Assembly: GCA_960531495.1 (NCBI GenBank)
Contig: OY482865.1
Location: forward strand, 9,528,587-9,592,586
Direction: 5' to 3'
DNA length: 64,000 nt
DNA from: Zeus faber
Taxonomy: Eukaryota > Chordata > Actinopteri > Zeiformes > Zeidae
Shown here: positions 25,460 to 36,872 of the stretch, piece after piece
Layout of the letters: each line of letters opens with the position of its first letter
How positions within the stretch are numbered: the stretch's first letter is position 1
The notes under the pieces: generated by a model
What the model was told of the DNA's origin: nothing
Databases searched by the model: none
What the model saw: only the letters and a program-made list of their open reading frames with translations
Program-made: the position numbers and the translations under genes

Positions 25460-25845
25460 GCACGGTGGCACAGTGGCACAGTGCATTGCACTGCTGCCTC
25501 ACAGCAAGAAGGTCCTGGGTTTGATTCCCGCCTGGGGCGCTGTTGGCACCGTGCTCTGGCGGGCTATCTCCCAATTAGGGGCCTTTCTGTGTGGAGTCTG
25601 CATGTGCTCACGTGGGGTTTCCTCCATGCAACATCAGTAAGGACCCCCACCAAAAACATGCACACACATGGACATATGGAACCAGGTCCCCGGGTGCGTC
25701 ATTGAATGCTGCCCACTGCTCCTGGCTGGCTCCCCAGGAAAAAGGACAAGCCAGGATGGGTCAAGTGCAGAGGAGCTATTTCACCGGCCGCCATCCAAAG
25801 CGTGTGCGTGTGAAAAATAAAGATTCTACTACTACTACTACTACA
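25460..25845 (+). mobile_element. tRNA-derived SINE, nearly full length
   Basis: The head has RNA polymerase III boxes: A box around GGTGGCACAGTGG (25464-25476) and B box GGGTTTGATTCCC (25517-25529). The body contains TTCTGTGTGGAGTCTGCATG, the central sequence common in fish SINEs. The tail is AATAAAGATTCT followed by a (ACT)n run (25823-25844). Small direct duplications and substitutions (for example GGCACAGTGGCACAGTG) show that it is old. It is not a functional tRNA gene. Confidence 0.85.
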
Positions 25846-25849
25846 TCAG

Positions 25850-28840
25850 AGCGAGGTAAGGGGGAAAGAATCGCCACGACAGTAAATCTAGGTGGTGTAC
25901 GATTAGAGTGTCAGGTGTCGAACATTGGCTCGCCTGGAAAAGCTCAAACGAGCGTGAATTTTCTGTTTGTGAAACTGAGATCAGTTCGCCCCATCTCCAT
26001 GGGGCGTGGTCGTGCGTCACCTTCACGGCCCCTCAAATCGCCCGACCGCCCTGTTCTCGCGAACAGAGGACCACACAACAACATGGGGGGTTTCGACAGC
26101 CCTGTATAACTGGGGGGGCGGAACGATGATGCATCATCGGCAGCGGCAACCCTCAAGGAAGGAGAAACACCGTCCTCGACATGGCTACGACGTGCACCGC
26201 AGTGCATACAGACCTTCCTGAAACCACAGGCATTTTGGAGATGAGCGGACAGAGAGCCGAGCCCGGATGTTCTTCCAGCTGTTTACTTCCATATACAGTA
26301 CACGTATAGCCTACAGGTCACAACCAAACCCTTACAAGCCGAGCACTCCCAGTGCATGGCATTTCAAGGGTTATACCCGCGCACTTTTGACGTCCGAGAG
26401 GCCGGCAAAATCCTCCTCCAAAGTCGCTCAATTTACCGGTTCCCCAGCGAAACGATCCGGCCGCCGATTCTCACGTTACAAAAGGGAACCGGGAGTAGTG
26501 TTAAAATATGCAGTGCGGAACCTTTGAAGCTCCATCCGCAATTTAATCAGTTAATATTTAAAGTAGGGATTTTCATTTTGAAAGAGATTCTAATGGCAGG
26601 TTAGGGGTTGGTGCTGGTGCCGGGGAGGGAAAAGAGCAAATGAAGACATGAGGACTGAGCGCTAATGTGGCGGAATCTCCTCCATCCACTTGCAAATGTC
26701 TCCGGCTGGCACCGGCCGCTGATCATTGGTATTCCGAGGCCGTCGCTGCCTATAATAGCGATCAGCTTGTCAGACAATAAATACGGCAACATTTTTCCGA
26801 GGCCCGCGCCTCCAGGGAAGGCAAATCAGTTTGGATTTCATCGGATCTTTCTGCCCGCTTGCATCCCAACTTTCCCCAGTCAATCCCCGTTTATCATCTA
26901 TCTCAGGTGCAAATCACCTGGTGATGTGTTGTGAAACCAGATGAGCATTCGACATATGTTGGATTCGGCATTCTTGAAAAAGGGATGCACGCAACTCGGA
27001 ACTTGTGTGCATTTAAAAAAGAACACGTGCGTCGTTAAAGCGTATCAACTTCATGTCTCAATTCAACGCCGTTGGGGCGCGCTGAAGATTGATTCGGGCC
27101 CAAATCTCAACATTTCAGCGCAAGGCGTTAACGCAGTGGCGGATTCGGGTAAAAAACAGCGCACAGTGGTCAAACGCACACTATTCCAGCTCAAATCGGT
27201 GATCGGCTTATTCCAGATTCCATTGATCGTTCGGTTATATTAAAGGACAATTTCACCACAGATAATTTGGCCGCTCAGTAAGAGCTGGCGGTCTATGTCA
27301 TCCAGTAGAAATACAAGCACTTCATTTCACAACCATTCATATTGAAAGTGCCGCCCGCTCACGTCACCGCGACTACAAATCCCAGCATGCATTGCCCGGG
27401 GGGCTAAGGTCATCATCTGTCAGACTGCAGCTGCAGGTGCAAAACCACTCCAACGGGGACCGAGTCACAAATGCGAAGTCCAAACAACCAAAGCGAAACC
27501 CGCTTCTGTGTAGTGTAAAGGGGCAGAGGCCACACTGAGCATCCTCCCGTCGGCGCGGCCGATCGGAAACGTTCCTGCCCTTATTACTGGTGAAAACATG
27601 GCGGTCCGTGACGGAGGTACTCACACTGGAGATAAAGTTCCTTCCCTCCCAGTCCTGCCGGCTTTGGTCGTATCGTCCAGTTAACTTTTAGACTTCCGGA
27701 AGAAAGGTTTCATCCATCCTCCCCGGATGTACAGCAGGTTTATGCCAAAGCACGGCTCGGCTAATGGCGATTTCTTCTCTGCCGCATAGTCGCCCCCAAC
27801 GGCCTGATTTCGGGAAGACATGTCCCCCACCCAGCAGGTGGCTAAAGCAATAATGACAATATTATAAAGTATCGTTGACATAATAGACCCCCGCAATCAA
27901 AACTGCAATCTGTATGGGGCCATATTTTCAACCGGCTCGAGGGCCTGACCAAATCCCAGCAGCACTTTCTTTTGTCGAGAGCGCAGTTCACAAGGAAATG
28001 CAAAACCACCGTCATGCTGTGTTCCTCAAATGACCCTCCGTTAACGAATACATTTCTCGATAATGGTCACATGGTGGTCGGTTGTTTGCCCCCCCCCGGC
28101 GCCCCACAGGTGCAGGCACATTGCGCTCAGACCCGCCAGCCAGCTGAATGGACCCGCGGCTTATAAACAGAAATGAGGCCGGAAATCGTCAAAATTTAAA
28201 AAGAAAAGTGTCCTTTGAGGAGGACACAAGTGAAGTGAAAATGACAGCCCATCAACCAGCTTTTGTACAAAGGGTTCCAATGTCAACATCAAGGATTTGC
28301 TAACATTAGTATTTTTACTGTTGGACACCGGTTACAAAAACCTATCTATGTTGCAACGAGCAACATATGTGGGCAACGAATGGGATTTTCATCAAAAGCA
28401 GAAGCGATGCATTAGAAAAGGACAGCGTTAGAATGGGAAAAAAAAAAAAAACAATAAAAGGTTTTACATCATATTTTGAAAAAATACTCGCAATTTTTTT
28501 TTTAACAATTCTTAAGCGGCAAAATGAAGTAATCTCCTCATTATCATTCATTCAGCGAACCGTTGTCAGCCCCGCTGTTGCGCGGCGGCCGTCGAGCCCC
28601 ATGAGACCATTAGAGACAACACAAAAGGAAATAAACTCCCGCAGCTTTTTGCACGTTGACGACAGTTGCTTTTACATTCAGGGCTCCGGTGCCCCGCCTC
28701 TTTTCTGGGAAACACGGGCTCCAAGACAAGCGGCGGGAACACTATTTAGCATGTATCGGGCACAGGCACTGGCTTTCAAGCGCCCACCAAACACACACCA
28801 CACACACACACGCGCGCGCCCAAGTACACGACCACACACC
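25850..28840. other. Intergenic, no gene recognised
   Basis: Single-copy sequence with the candidate regulatory stretch at 26.64-26.94 kb. There is no supported ORF and no clear repeat. Confidence 0.45.
26640..26940. promoter_or_regulatory. Candidate non-coding regulatory stretch with an inverted E-box pair
   Basis: CAGGTG (26904-26909) and CACCTG (26915-26920) form an inverted bipartite E-box with a 5-base gap, of the type bound by ZEB/SNAI factors. The region is non-repetitive and contains no gene-like ORF. Confidence 0.3.
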
Positions 28841-28844
28841 AGGA

Positions 28845-29012
28845 GCGACACGGTTCGATCCCCCCGGCTGGTAGTGCCCTGTGGCAAGGCCCTCGACCTC
28901 CCCCACCAAACCACTACGTGGGTGGCAGCCCGCCGCTCCGAGACACCTCGGGTACGAGGACGGGCGGGTGCAGCGAGCTCGTGTTCGCCCCAGCGGGATT
29001 AACAAAAGCACA
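28845..29012 (+). mobile_element. tRNA-derived SINE fragment
   Basis: A B-box-like GGTTCGATCC (28852-28861) is followed by CCCCGGCTGGTAGTGCCCTG and TGGCAAGGCCCTCGACC, then GGTGGCAGCCCGCCGCTCCG, and ends GCGGGATTAACAAAAGCACA. This layout is typical of a common fish SINE. The 5' part is degraded and abuts a CA/CG-rich microsatellite (28795-28820). Confidence 0.65.
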
Positions 29013-29014
29013 CA

Positions 29015-29818
29015 GCGGCAAAAAATAACAAAGAACCCCGGAGCATGACAAGGACCCCGGCGAGCGTGCGCTTGTCCGGCAGTCACGCAAATACACGAGG
29101 GGGGACGGTGCCATTCCGAAATTTTTGCCGTCGCCGTCGCGTTTTTCTTTTTATCTCCCTCGCGTGGCTTGTCGGACGATTGGTGTCGCCTTTCCACTCA
29201 AGGCGGCTTTCCGTATTTGAGTGCTCCCCGGCAGCCGGCACGCACCCTTACTGCACTTTAATTAAGGTTTGGCATGCGTTATACAAATGGAAAATGCTTA
29301 GGAGTGCAAAAACGCTGACATCAGATGCCGCCCCCCCCCCCGCCACCCCCCTTTTAAAGAAAGCCAATGTTTCTCAGTCAACAGATGGTATTTACTCAAA
29401 TTATACACTGCAAATGAGGGCTAGGGTAAGACGCTTTCTTTTTTCTTTTTCTTTTTTTTCCGGAGCCCATTGGCAGTCCATTAGAAAGGCGGCAACTGAG
29501 TGCGCAAATCCACCCGGATACAAGGAGAGTGACACCGACTCAGGGACTGTTCCGTTACCCGTTGGCAGCCGAGAAAAAAAAAAAATAATAAAAAGCGAGT
29601 GGAACATCTTTCTGATATTCAAATGAAAAACACATAATTGCCTTTCAAGAAGATTACAGACAGTCTTTGCCCCCCCAACCGATCCAAAAAGGCCGCTTGT
29701 GGATCCCTCGGCGGTCGAAGAAAAAAATAATAATAAAACCCCTTCAAAAAAAAACTAAAAACGTCCCCGGCGCCTTTGAGACGACATGAATGAATCTGGG
29801 CGTCACCGCGGCGGGCGG

Positions 29819-29863
<45 letters not shown>

Positions 29864-30735
29864 CAGCGTGGAATTTTATCGGGCTTTACTTTTTTTTGGG
29901 ACCGGACCATCTGCCTGTCGTCTCCTCATTTGCCCGAGCAGTGAAGTAAAAAAAACAAACAAAAAAGACAAATCACAGGGGGGGTTATGGGCACATGCTG
30001 GATCGCCCCCGCGACGTCGCTCCGTAGCGATCGCGTCGTTTTCCCGCCCGGTCGAACCGCTCGCGCCCGCACCCCCCCCCCCCCCCTCGAACGAGAAAAA
30101 AGAAAAATCGAATAAAATCAGGGCGGTTTAAGTGGGACGTTGCTGAAAAGCGCATTACGGTTAACGCTGGACCGATGCGTATTTTTTGGGGGGGGGTTTT
30201 TGGAGATATCTCACTTTTCCAATTCATGGTTTCCCATTCCGTCAATTGAACAACATTAATATATAGAAATACTGATGGACACCCGGGAATCCCAATTGGG
30301 ATGATCAATGTCAAAAACAGAACAGTAATTGCCCGGCTCGTAATGAGTCGCTAATAGATATTGTTGCCAGTGACACCTACAGCACAGCGTTCAATTTGGC
30401 TCGGTTGTTTACAAGCCGTTTCAGGATCATATTTAGCGTTTCCAGGCAACCAGGCTAAGGTCATCCCCGCAGGGAATTACTTTCGGGAGGGGAAACGGGG
30501 CGGCCCGAACGCATGTCCCGCAAATATCCCGTATTATGGGATGCGCGCTCCGCGGCACCGAGGGGAGTCGCTCGGGAGGCCACCGCGACGGCCGCGACGC
30601 ACACAAACGGTATTTTAACACAAAGGACCTCAGATTGTCGTCGAGAACCAAAGGTATTATTAACATGCGACAAAAACATGTTTTCAAATTTTAACACAGT
30701 AAAAAAAAAAATAATAATAATAAAATAAATAACCC
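29015..30735. other. Intergenic, no gene recognised
   Basis: Moderately CpG-rich, with poly-C runs (about 29331 and 30071), a GA repeat (29820-29860) and A-rich tracts. Confidence 0.45.
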
Positions 30736-30737
30736 TA

Positions 30738-31150
30738 AAGGACCATACGAGTGTCAAATTAAGTCTTACCAGTTATTAAACACGTTTCACGTTACTTCTG
30801 ATCATTTTCCTGAGGACAGCTCACATTTTTGGATTTTAGGTGGGTCTTCGCTATCCTGGATTTGTCGATTTCACATCAAAGCAACGGCACTCCCGCCTCC
30901 TTCCAATGGAATCAACAAATACAAAATACGGCAAAATTAAGTTACTTTGACAATATGTGTTAGTAGTTGTCAGGGGGACCAAGGTCCTTTTAAAAAAAGG
31001 TTTCGCGGCACCTCGTTAGAATTTTTCAAAGGTTTTCCGAAATTATAGAGGCACTTAAAATCCAAACATGTGAGCTGTCATCAGGGGTCTGGGGTCATTT
31101 TTAATGGGTGTGGAGACCAGTAAACTCAATATGACACCTGCATGTTCCTT
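30738..31150. mobile_element. Foldback element with about 100-bp inverted arms
   Basis: The left arm (30738-30845) begins AAGGACCATACGAGTGTCA and contains GACAGCTCACATTTTTGGAT. The right arm (31045-31150), read on the minus strand, begins AAGGAACATGCAGGTGTCA and contains GACAGCTCACATGTTTGGAT. Both lie in the same order and about the same spacing. A further left-half relative lies at 32107-32390. There is no coding sequence. Confidence 0.65.
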
Positions 31151-31251
31151 GAAGCTCTTCTCATAGTCCCATGGAAAACCCACCGTCTTATACCAACATT
31201 ACACCAAAACGATGGGTAGTAAGTGGAGCTGGACAAGGTATATATATATAT

Positions 31252-31285
<34 letters not shown>

Positions 31286-32106
31286 GTATGTCTTCACATT
31301 GAAATGTTTTCACCTTCAAAACTAAAGATGAACACAAAAAAAAGACACAAAAAAATACAAAACAGCTTCATTTCAAGCTGTCCACCATTAAGAAATGATG
31401 CGTGGCCTGATCGATCGGCGCCATCGAGGTAAAGGACGAAAAAAAAAAAAAGCTGTAAAGCCGCGTGAAATTGCTGCTTATTGAATATAATGCGTATGTT
31501 TTTGAGGGTTTTTTAGGCGGGGGGTTCAGAGAATTTTGAGAATTGTTTGCTCTGTTTCGTTTTTTTGTTGTTCCGATTTTTCTTCCAGATCATCTTGTGG
31601 AAGTGGAGCCTTTCCCCCCCCTGGGGCAGACGCTTTGCAGCATTTTGATATTCAAACACACAGAGGTCGATAACGTTGATGATGGTAACGATGGGGTTCA
31701 TTGGGTTGTTAGCTTGACCCTTCACGCTGGTTCCTACACACATCAGAATTTCATATTTCGGTTTATTTTGGTTTAATTAATTCCGTGGACAACAGCGTGT
31801 AAATGTCAGTGGAACTCCCAGACAACCGTCCTGTTTCCTCTCTTTTCTCTCTGATGGGACGGATGGCAGCGAGTGTTTCCTAATGCACAGCACAAACAGC
31901 CATTTTAGACCCATTTTTGTACAACCAACAATCCCTTATGCCCTTTAATGGAAGTGTTTGTGTCAGTGTTTGTCCATAGTGCAGTGTATTTTGGGAACCA
32001 TCTGCCCATTAAAGAAAAAAACTGAACATTTGTAAAAAAAACAAAAACCAAGAAAAAACAAACAAGCAAATAAAGGCATAGAAGTACAATTAATTTAAAT
32101 AATGCA
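31151..32106. other. Intergenic, no gene recognised
   Basis: A TA microsatellite (31241-31286) and A-rich tracts in otherwise unique sequence between the two foldback-related repeats. Confidence 0.45.
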
Positions 32107-32390
32107 GAATGTAAAGGACCATAATGGTATCAATTCAAGTTTGAGGCCTTTTACTAGTCAGCAATTTTACAGTATTATTACCCCTGATCATTTTCCAAAT
32201 GATAGCTCATATTTTCACATTTTCAATTTGATCATTTTTAATAATAATTAATAATATAATTTTCATTTTTATTGAAAAAGGTGGAAGCGCCATTGCCTTA
32301 AGTAATGCAAAATATGGCAAAATTAAGGAATTTTTGATGTGCTGTAATTGCAATTCTACCTGAAATAAGTGTCAGGGGGACCAGGAGATG
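32107..32390 (+). repeat. Second copy of the foldback-element left half
   Basis: Landmarks shared with 30738-30990 are AAAGGACCATA, CTGATCATTTTCC, ATAGCTCATATTTT, GCAAAATATGGCAAAATTAA and GTGTCAGGGGGACCA. It lacks the inverted right arm. It contains a polymorphic-looking AT-rich insertion around 32230-32270. Confidence 0.65.
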
Positions 32391-32583
32391 TAAAGGAATG
32401 ATTCTTCGCAGGAATCGTACAGTCTTTATCATATAAAGACCATAAAAATCAACAACAACAAAAAAAAACAACAACACATAATCAACGGATGTCTTTACCC
32501 AATTTATATGCAATCTTATGCATATAAAATCTTTTTTTTTTTTGATAAAAATCAAGATGGGGCAAGTGAGATTTGATCAAGAT

Positions 32584-32967
32584 TGGGGCTGTCAGGATCG
32601 TGACATTTTAGATGGCGATTAATGGTCAAACAAAAAAATCGCGCTCAGCGATTGAATCGTCCATTGGCGTCATCATCATATTCAAAGCCTATAATAAAAC
32701 ATGTCTGCCTGTTGCAGAGAAGCCATTTATTGACATTGAGCATTAGAATGTAAAACTTCAGGCGGACAGTTTGTTTGCTTCAACCCAACCGATAAGAAAC
32801 GCACCAAATTCCCATTGCATTCACCGCAGCGTGAATTCCTAACGTTGGCTTACGGTTAACGTCCCTCACACTCAGATGGAAACATCCCATAGTAGAATCT
32901 TAACGACGAAGAAAAAAAACAATAATAATTTGCGATCGGACGATTATGCAACGAGTGACAGCTCTAA
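32584..32967. mobile_element. Probable hAT-type MITE
   Basis: The ends TTGGGGCTGTCAGGATCG and TGACAGCTCTAA are inverted relatives of the hAT-type AGGGCTGTCA terminus. The flanks share CAAGA on both sides (a possible degenerate target duplication). The interior is AT-rich and non-coding. Confidence 0.45.
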
Positions 32968-33244
32968 GCAAGACGGTGACAAGACATTGTGAAAACCACG
33001 TGGGAAAAAAAAAAAAAAAAAAAAGCAAGAGCGAGAACGTTCCCACCGTCCTCCACCCTCCCAACACGCCCCCGCGACCACAACGCCACCGGGGGGAAAC
33101 GGGAGTAAAACCGAAACGTTGCCCCGAACGCCGCAACGATCGTCGCGTCGACGTACGTCACCGTCTGTCACTATGGCATAGGGTCCCTGCCAATGAGAGG
33201 GATTTATAAAAAACAAAAAAAAAAAAAAAAAAAAAAAAAACAAT

Positions 33245-33649
33245 TTTGCAAAATGGAAAATTTTTATTTTCAAAAATGTAAGCAACAGATTACACAGTTA
33301 ACTTTCAGCAAATGCAATCCTAACTGAAACTGTACTCACATTCGGGACTTCAAACTGAAAGACTCACATACTTACACACAATCTATCTATAGTATACGAA
33401 AAAATAATACATAATAAATATTAAAATGGCCACAAGAGAAAAAAAGTAAGTCTTTGAAAACAATCAGTAGAGAGCAAATGTAGGGAAAGTAGAAACAAGA
33501 CGGTGTGCCTTAAATGTCTTTTTTTTTTGTTTGTTTGTTTGTTTTCTTTTTCTTTTTTTATCCTTTTACATTTTTTACAAATTGTGCAATTTTTCATACT
33601 AAGGCTCTGGTCTTGAAGTGACTGTTGTCTGATCCACACCGCGCGCAGG

Positions 33650-33699
<50 letters not shown>

Positions 33700-35275
33700 C
33701 CCCACGCGCACGCGCATACACTCATTAGCGCACGCACGGGCGCAGGCACGCACGCACGCACACGCACACGCACACACACACACACACACACACCCTGTGC
33801 TCTGAGCACTCTGTGGGGTGTAACAAACCATTGCAGGATAAAAACGGGCTGCTCAGTGTTTGGCCTGTGATGCTCGAGGGAACGGACCAGCTTTTAAAAT
33901 GGACATGCACTTCACGTTGATGTGAAAAGACTCCCAATGCGTCTTTCAAAAAAAAAAAAAAAAAAATGACTTTTCAGGAGTGGATTTAAAAAAAATAAAA
34001 GAATAAAATAAAATAAAAAAAACCCAACAACCAAGAAACATGACAATATCATAACCATTAAGGCAAGAACACCCGGAGTGGCATCAGCAATACTGTAACA
34101 ATATGTCAGTGTTTAGGTACATGGATATGATGAAACATTTAACTCTTCACTGTCTTTTTTAAGCACAAGGTTGTTCTTAAAAGCAACATTTTTAAATCCA
34201 AACACCGTTTCATCTTTTTTTTCCTCTTTTTTTTCTTGTAAAAGGTGATAAGAAAAATAACAATGCCAGACACTAGGGACGTATGGATCGTAAAACTACA
34301 CGAAATAATTTCTAGTCTTTTTAAGTTGCAACTGCAAAAACCACAACGTTTGTAAATCCCCCGTCTTTAAGCCCCGCCCAGGAAATGACAAAAAAAAAAA
34401 AAAAAAAAAGGGATATCACTTACATTAAAACCATTTCTATCCTCCCGTGGTGGCGTATTCCAAAACGGTCACCGAGTTTTTTTGCTTTACTTACAGCGAT
34501 TGTGAAGTCTGTTGCGTTTTAAAGCATTCATTGTTTAGTCTGGGGGAAAAAAAAAAAAAAAAAAAAGAAACGAGTTGTCCTTGGAATGAAACCGGCAACC
34601 GTCGACCAAAAAAAAAAAAGCATCTTTACATCTTCTTTTTAGTGCAACTGTTAAAATGTAAAACATTTCCAGTGATTCCTTGAGAGGTAATCATTTTCCT
34701 TTTTGTTTTGTTCTTTTTTTTTTTTTTTTCCATTTTCTTTTCGGGTTTTTACGTTTTTTTCATACCTCACAGAATCACGTATCTTCGAAAAAATCCAAAG
34801 CATGGGGGTGGGGTGGGTGGGGTGGGGGTGGGGGTTGGGGAGGGGGTCCGTAGTTCGTTTTCATTGTTTTATCAAATAACTTGTGTTTTTTTTTGTTTTT
34901 TTTTGTTTTGTTTTGTTTTTTTGTTTTCCTCACGTTTGTTTCTCTGCGCCGGCACGGGCCTTCCACCGCGTTTGTTTACTAGAACATAAACACAGGAGGG
35001 GGGATCCGGATCTCCTGCGTAATCCGCTTCCTTTCGGCCTCCGTCGTTTGGCGTTAAATCACCTCGGCGGAGCCTCGTGACTGACAGTCCAACTTCTACC
35101 TCTGTAAATAAGGAGAAGAGGAAGGAGAACGCCGGAGGATCAAGAGAGGAGGGCGAGGACGCGAGCGCTCTGCGCGGTGGAAACGAGCCCGGATCGAGAT
35201 CAATCAGGGAAATAGAGAGACTGGGGGTGGGGGGTGGGGGTGGGGGTGGGGCGGGGTGGGACCACGGCGAAGCCT
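33245..35275 (-). other. gpr85: Inferred 3' UTR of gpr85
   Basis: There is no ORF with gene-like character between the gpr85 stop codon and about 33.24 kb. On the minus strand an AATAAA lies at 33263-33268, followed within about 20 bases by T-rich sequence (a run of A on the plus strand, 33211-33240), which is a plausible cleavage region. The stretch holds G/T-rich and poly-T blocks and a CA repeat with an interrupted neighbour (33653-33792). The extent is inferred, since shorter polyadenylated forms cannot be excluded. Confidence 0.35.
33653..33792 (+). repeat. Compound (CA)n / GCAC-rich microsatellite within the inferred gpr85 3' UTR
   Basis: CA run 33653-33696, interrupted CGCACG sequence, then a second CA run to about 33792. 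It would be GT-rich in the transcript. Confidence 0.85.
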
Positions 35276-36391
35276 TCATATAACACAGTAGGGTTCCCTT
35301 GGTAACCTGGATTTTCTGCAGTAGAGCAGCGTGGTGCTGAAACAGCGCCGGAGCTCCCTGTTGGAGAAGATGCAGATGAAGGGATTGACCCCGGCCTGGG
35401 CGAAGCTCATCCACACCGCCGCCGTCAGGTAGCCCCCGGGGACGACCGGACCCCTGGCGAACACCCGCCAGTAGCAGGCCACCAGGTAGGGGCCCCACAG
35501 CGCCAGGAAGAAAAACGTCATGATGTAGAACATCCTACTAATCCTCTTCTCCGTCTTAAACTCATCCAATACCAGCAGACGCCTGCGGCCCGCCGCATTG
35601 CTGTTCTGCCGAATACCCAGCAGGGTCGGCGGGGTGGGGCCTCGCCCAAATCCGGCCAGCCAGTTGGCCGCCGCTTGCCCGCTGGCGCCCGGTCCGTGGA
35701 AGGTCCAGTTCTGGCTGACGGCCGGGACGAACTGGACCGGCTTCATCTTCCGCCGGTCGTGGACAAAGAAGATGAGCTTGAGGTAGACCAGCTGCGTGGC
35801 CAGGAGGATGAGCGCCAGCAGGAGCATGAAGCCCAGCGAGTCGTTGGCCCTGAAGGAGCGGTGCTGGAATGTGCACTGGTCCTCCTCCCGGATGAAGGAG
35901 TACGTCCCCACGTCCAGCACCGGGGGGAAGGCCATGGCCACCGACAACGTCCACACCATGCAGATGACGGCCAGGCAGGTCCAGAAGGTCAGCCTCTTGG
36001 TGTAGAAACGGTGGTGCGCGATGGCCAGGTAGCGGGTGACGCTGACGCAAAACAGCATGAACGCCGTGTGGAAACAGGAGAGCACGCCGAGGAAGGCGAT
36101 CACTTTGCAGGTGAGCGTGCCGTAGGTCCAGGCGGAGCCATTTTTGACGGAGGTGAAGACGAAGGGGAAGCAGATCGCCGAGCGCAGGATGTCGGAGGCG
36201 CACAGGTCCAGCAGGAAATAGTAGGGCGCGCGGTGCAGGCTCTTGTCTTTGACCAGCAGGATGGAGATCAGGAGGTTTCCGACCACGCCGACACCAATGA
36301 TGAAACCCAGAGAGGTCAGTTTGAGGAAGGTGGCGAGAGGAGAGACATTCTGCAAGATGGTGTGGTCCCCTGCATGGCTATAGTTCGCCAT
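35276..36391 (-). CDS. gpr85: GPR85 (SREB2), orphan class A G-protein-coupled receptor, complete single coding exon
   Basis: This encodes a 371-residue seven-helix receptor of the SREB family (GPR27/GPR85/GPR173), close to the usual 370. In vertebrates it is an orphan receptor strongly expressed in brain, located in the plasma membrane. I chose the start at MANYSHAG because it matches the family N-terminus; an in-frame ATG six codons upstream (36409) has a poor Kozak context. Visible features are N-glycosylation sites at N3, N15 and N84, helix 1 around 26-48 with the conserved GN at 38-39, LCASD in helix 2 (63-67), and the C95-C173 disulphide pair. The DRY motif is replaced by TRY (119-121) and CWxP by LWGP (298-301); NPxxY is degenerate (NPFIC, 336-340). 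The long third intracellular loop (about 211-280) is rich in Gly and Pro, and the tail ends REPYCVI. The frame is intact with no stop, so the gene looks functional. The family call is near certain. Confidence 0.97.
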   Translation of the reverse strand: MANYSHAGDHTILQNVSPLATFLKLTSLGFIIGVGVVGNLLISILLVKDKSLHRAPYYFLLDLCASDILRSAICFPFVFTSVKNGSAWTYGTLTCKVIAFLGVLSCFHTAFMLFCVSVTRYLAIAHHRFYTKRLTFWTCLAVICMVWTLSVAMAFPPVLDVGTYSFIREEDQCTFQHRSFRANDSLGFMLLLALILLATQLVYLKLIFFVHDRRKMKPVQFVPAVSQNWTFHGPGASGQAAANWLAGFGRGPTPPTLLGIRQNSNAAGRRRLLVLDEFKTEKRISRMFYIMTFFFLALWGPYLVACYWRVFARGPVVPGGYLTAAVWMSFAQAGVNPFICIFSNRELRRCFSTTLLYCRKSRLPREPYCVI

Positions 36392-36561
36392 AGATGGAGG
36401 AGGGATCATAAAGATAGCGGAATAGCTTCAGCCAAGTATCATGGTCTAGAGGCGGTAGGGCGAAGGCGATAGATCCATTTGGCGGTGTGCTTTGAGGAGG
36501 TTTCCAGGCGTATAAGCAGCCTCTCTTCTAAGGCATCCTTTGTTCCTTTGTCTCATCACAC
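36392..36561 (-). other. gpr85: Inferred 5' UTR part of the gpr85 coding exon, with candidate splice acceptor
   Basis: Upstream of the start, the minus strand reads a T-run followed by AG at 36563-36562, a plausible 3' splice site. This would place about 170 bases of 5' UTR in the coding exon. Known GPR85 genes have non-coding 5' exons, which fits. The exact boundary is an inference from motif only. Confidence 0.3.
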
Positions 36562-36624
36562 CTAAAAAAATACCTGAAAAATATTACCCACGCATCAGCA
36601 TTCAGTCAAATACAACACCTGCAT

Positions 36625-36872
36625 TGTCTTCAGCTGCAACGATTCGATCGATATCTCGACGGCGATGGGCATCGTTATTTCCAACTTTGGAACCACATTC
36701 TTTTCCCTTTTCTTTCTTTCTTTCTTTTTTGGGGGGATGGGGGGGGGACCAAACGCATGTGGACGCAATGCTCCGCCTCAGCACGCACGTTTCGTCGGGA
36801 GAGAAAGTGAGAACCGCGGAGGAGGCTGATTAGACTTCAGCGTTAATCCTCGTTGCAATAATAGACGTTTGT
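36625..36872. mobile_element. Possible hAT-type MITE in the inferred gpr85 intron
   Basis: CAGCTGCAACGATTCGATCG at the left and AATCCTCGTTGCAATAATAG at the right form imperfect inverted ends. It is short and degenerate, so the call is tentative. Confidence 0.3.

Noticed and set aside
25460..25530. Possible tRNA gene from A and B boxes
   Set aside because: The boxes belong to the head of a SINE with its typical body and tail; no cloverleaf with acceptor pairing is formed.
28367..29002. 211-codon plus-strand ORF
   Set aside because: Its second half reads through a CA/CG microsatellite and a SINE; no domain pattern.
1..33200. Coding exons of bmt2, ppp1r3a or foxp2, expected from synteny
   Set aside because: I looked for characteristic stretches (for example a forkhead or polyglutamine exon) in the readable frames and recognised none; short exons cannot be excluded.
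36392..36409. Six-codon N-terminal extension of gpr85
   Set aside because: Poor Kozak context and no match to the family N-terminus; the MANYSHAG start fits known GPR85 length.
35675..36472. 265-codon plus-strand ORF and a 213-codon minus-strand ORF in another frame
   Set aside because: Both overlap the gpr85 coding exon and are shadows of its GC-rich codons.
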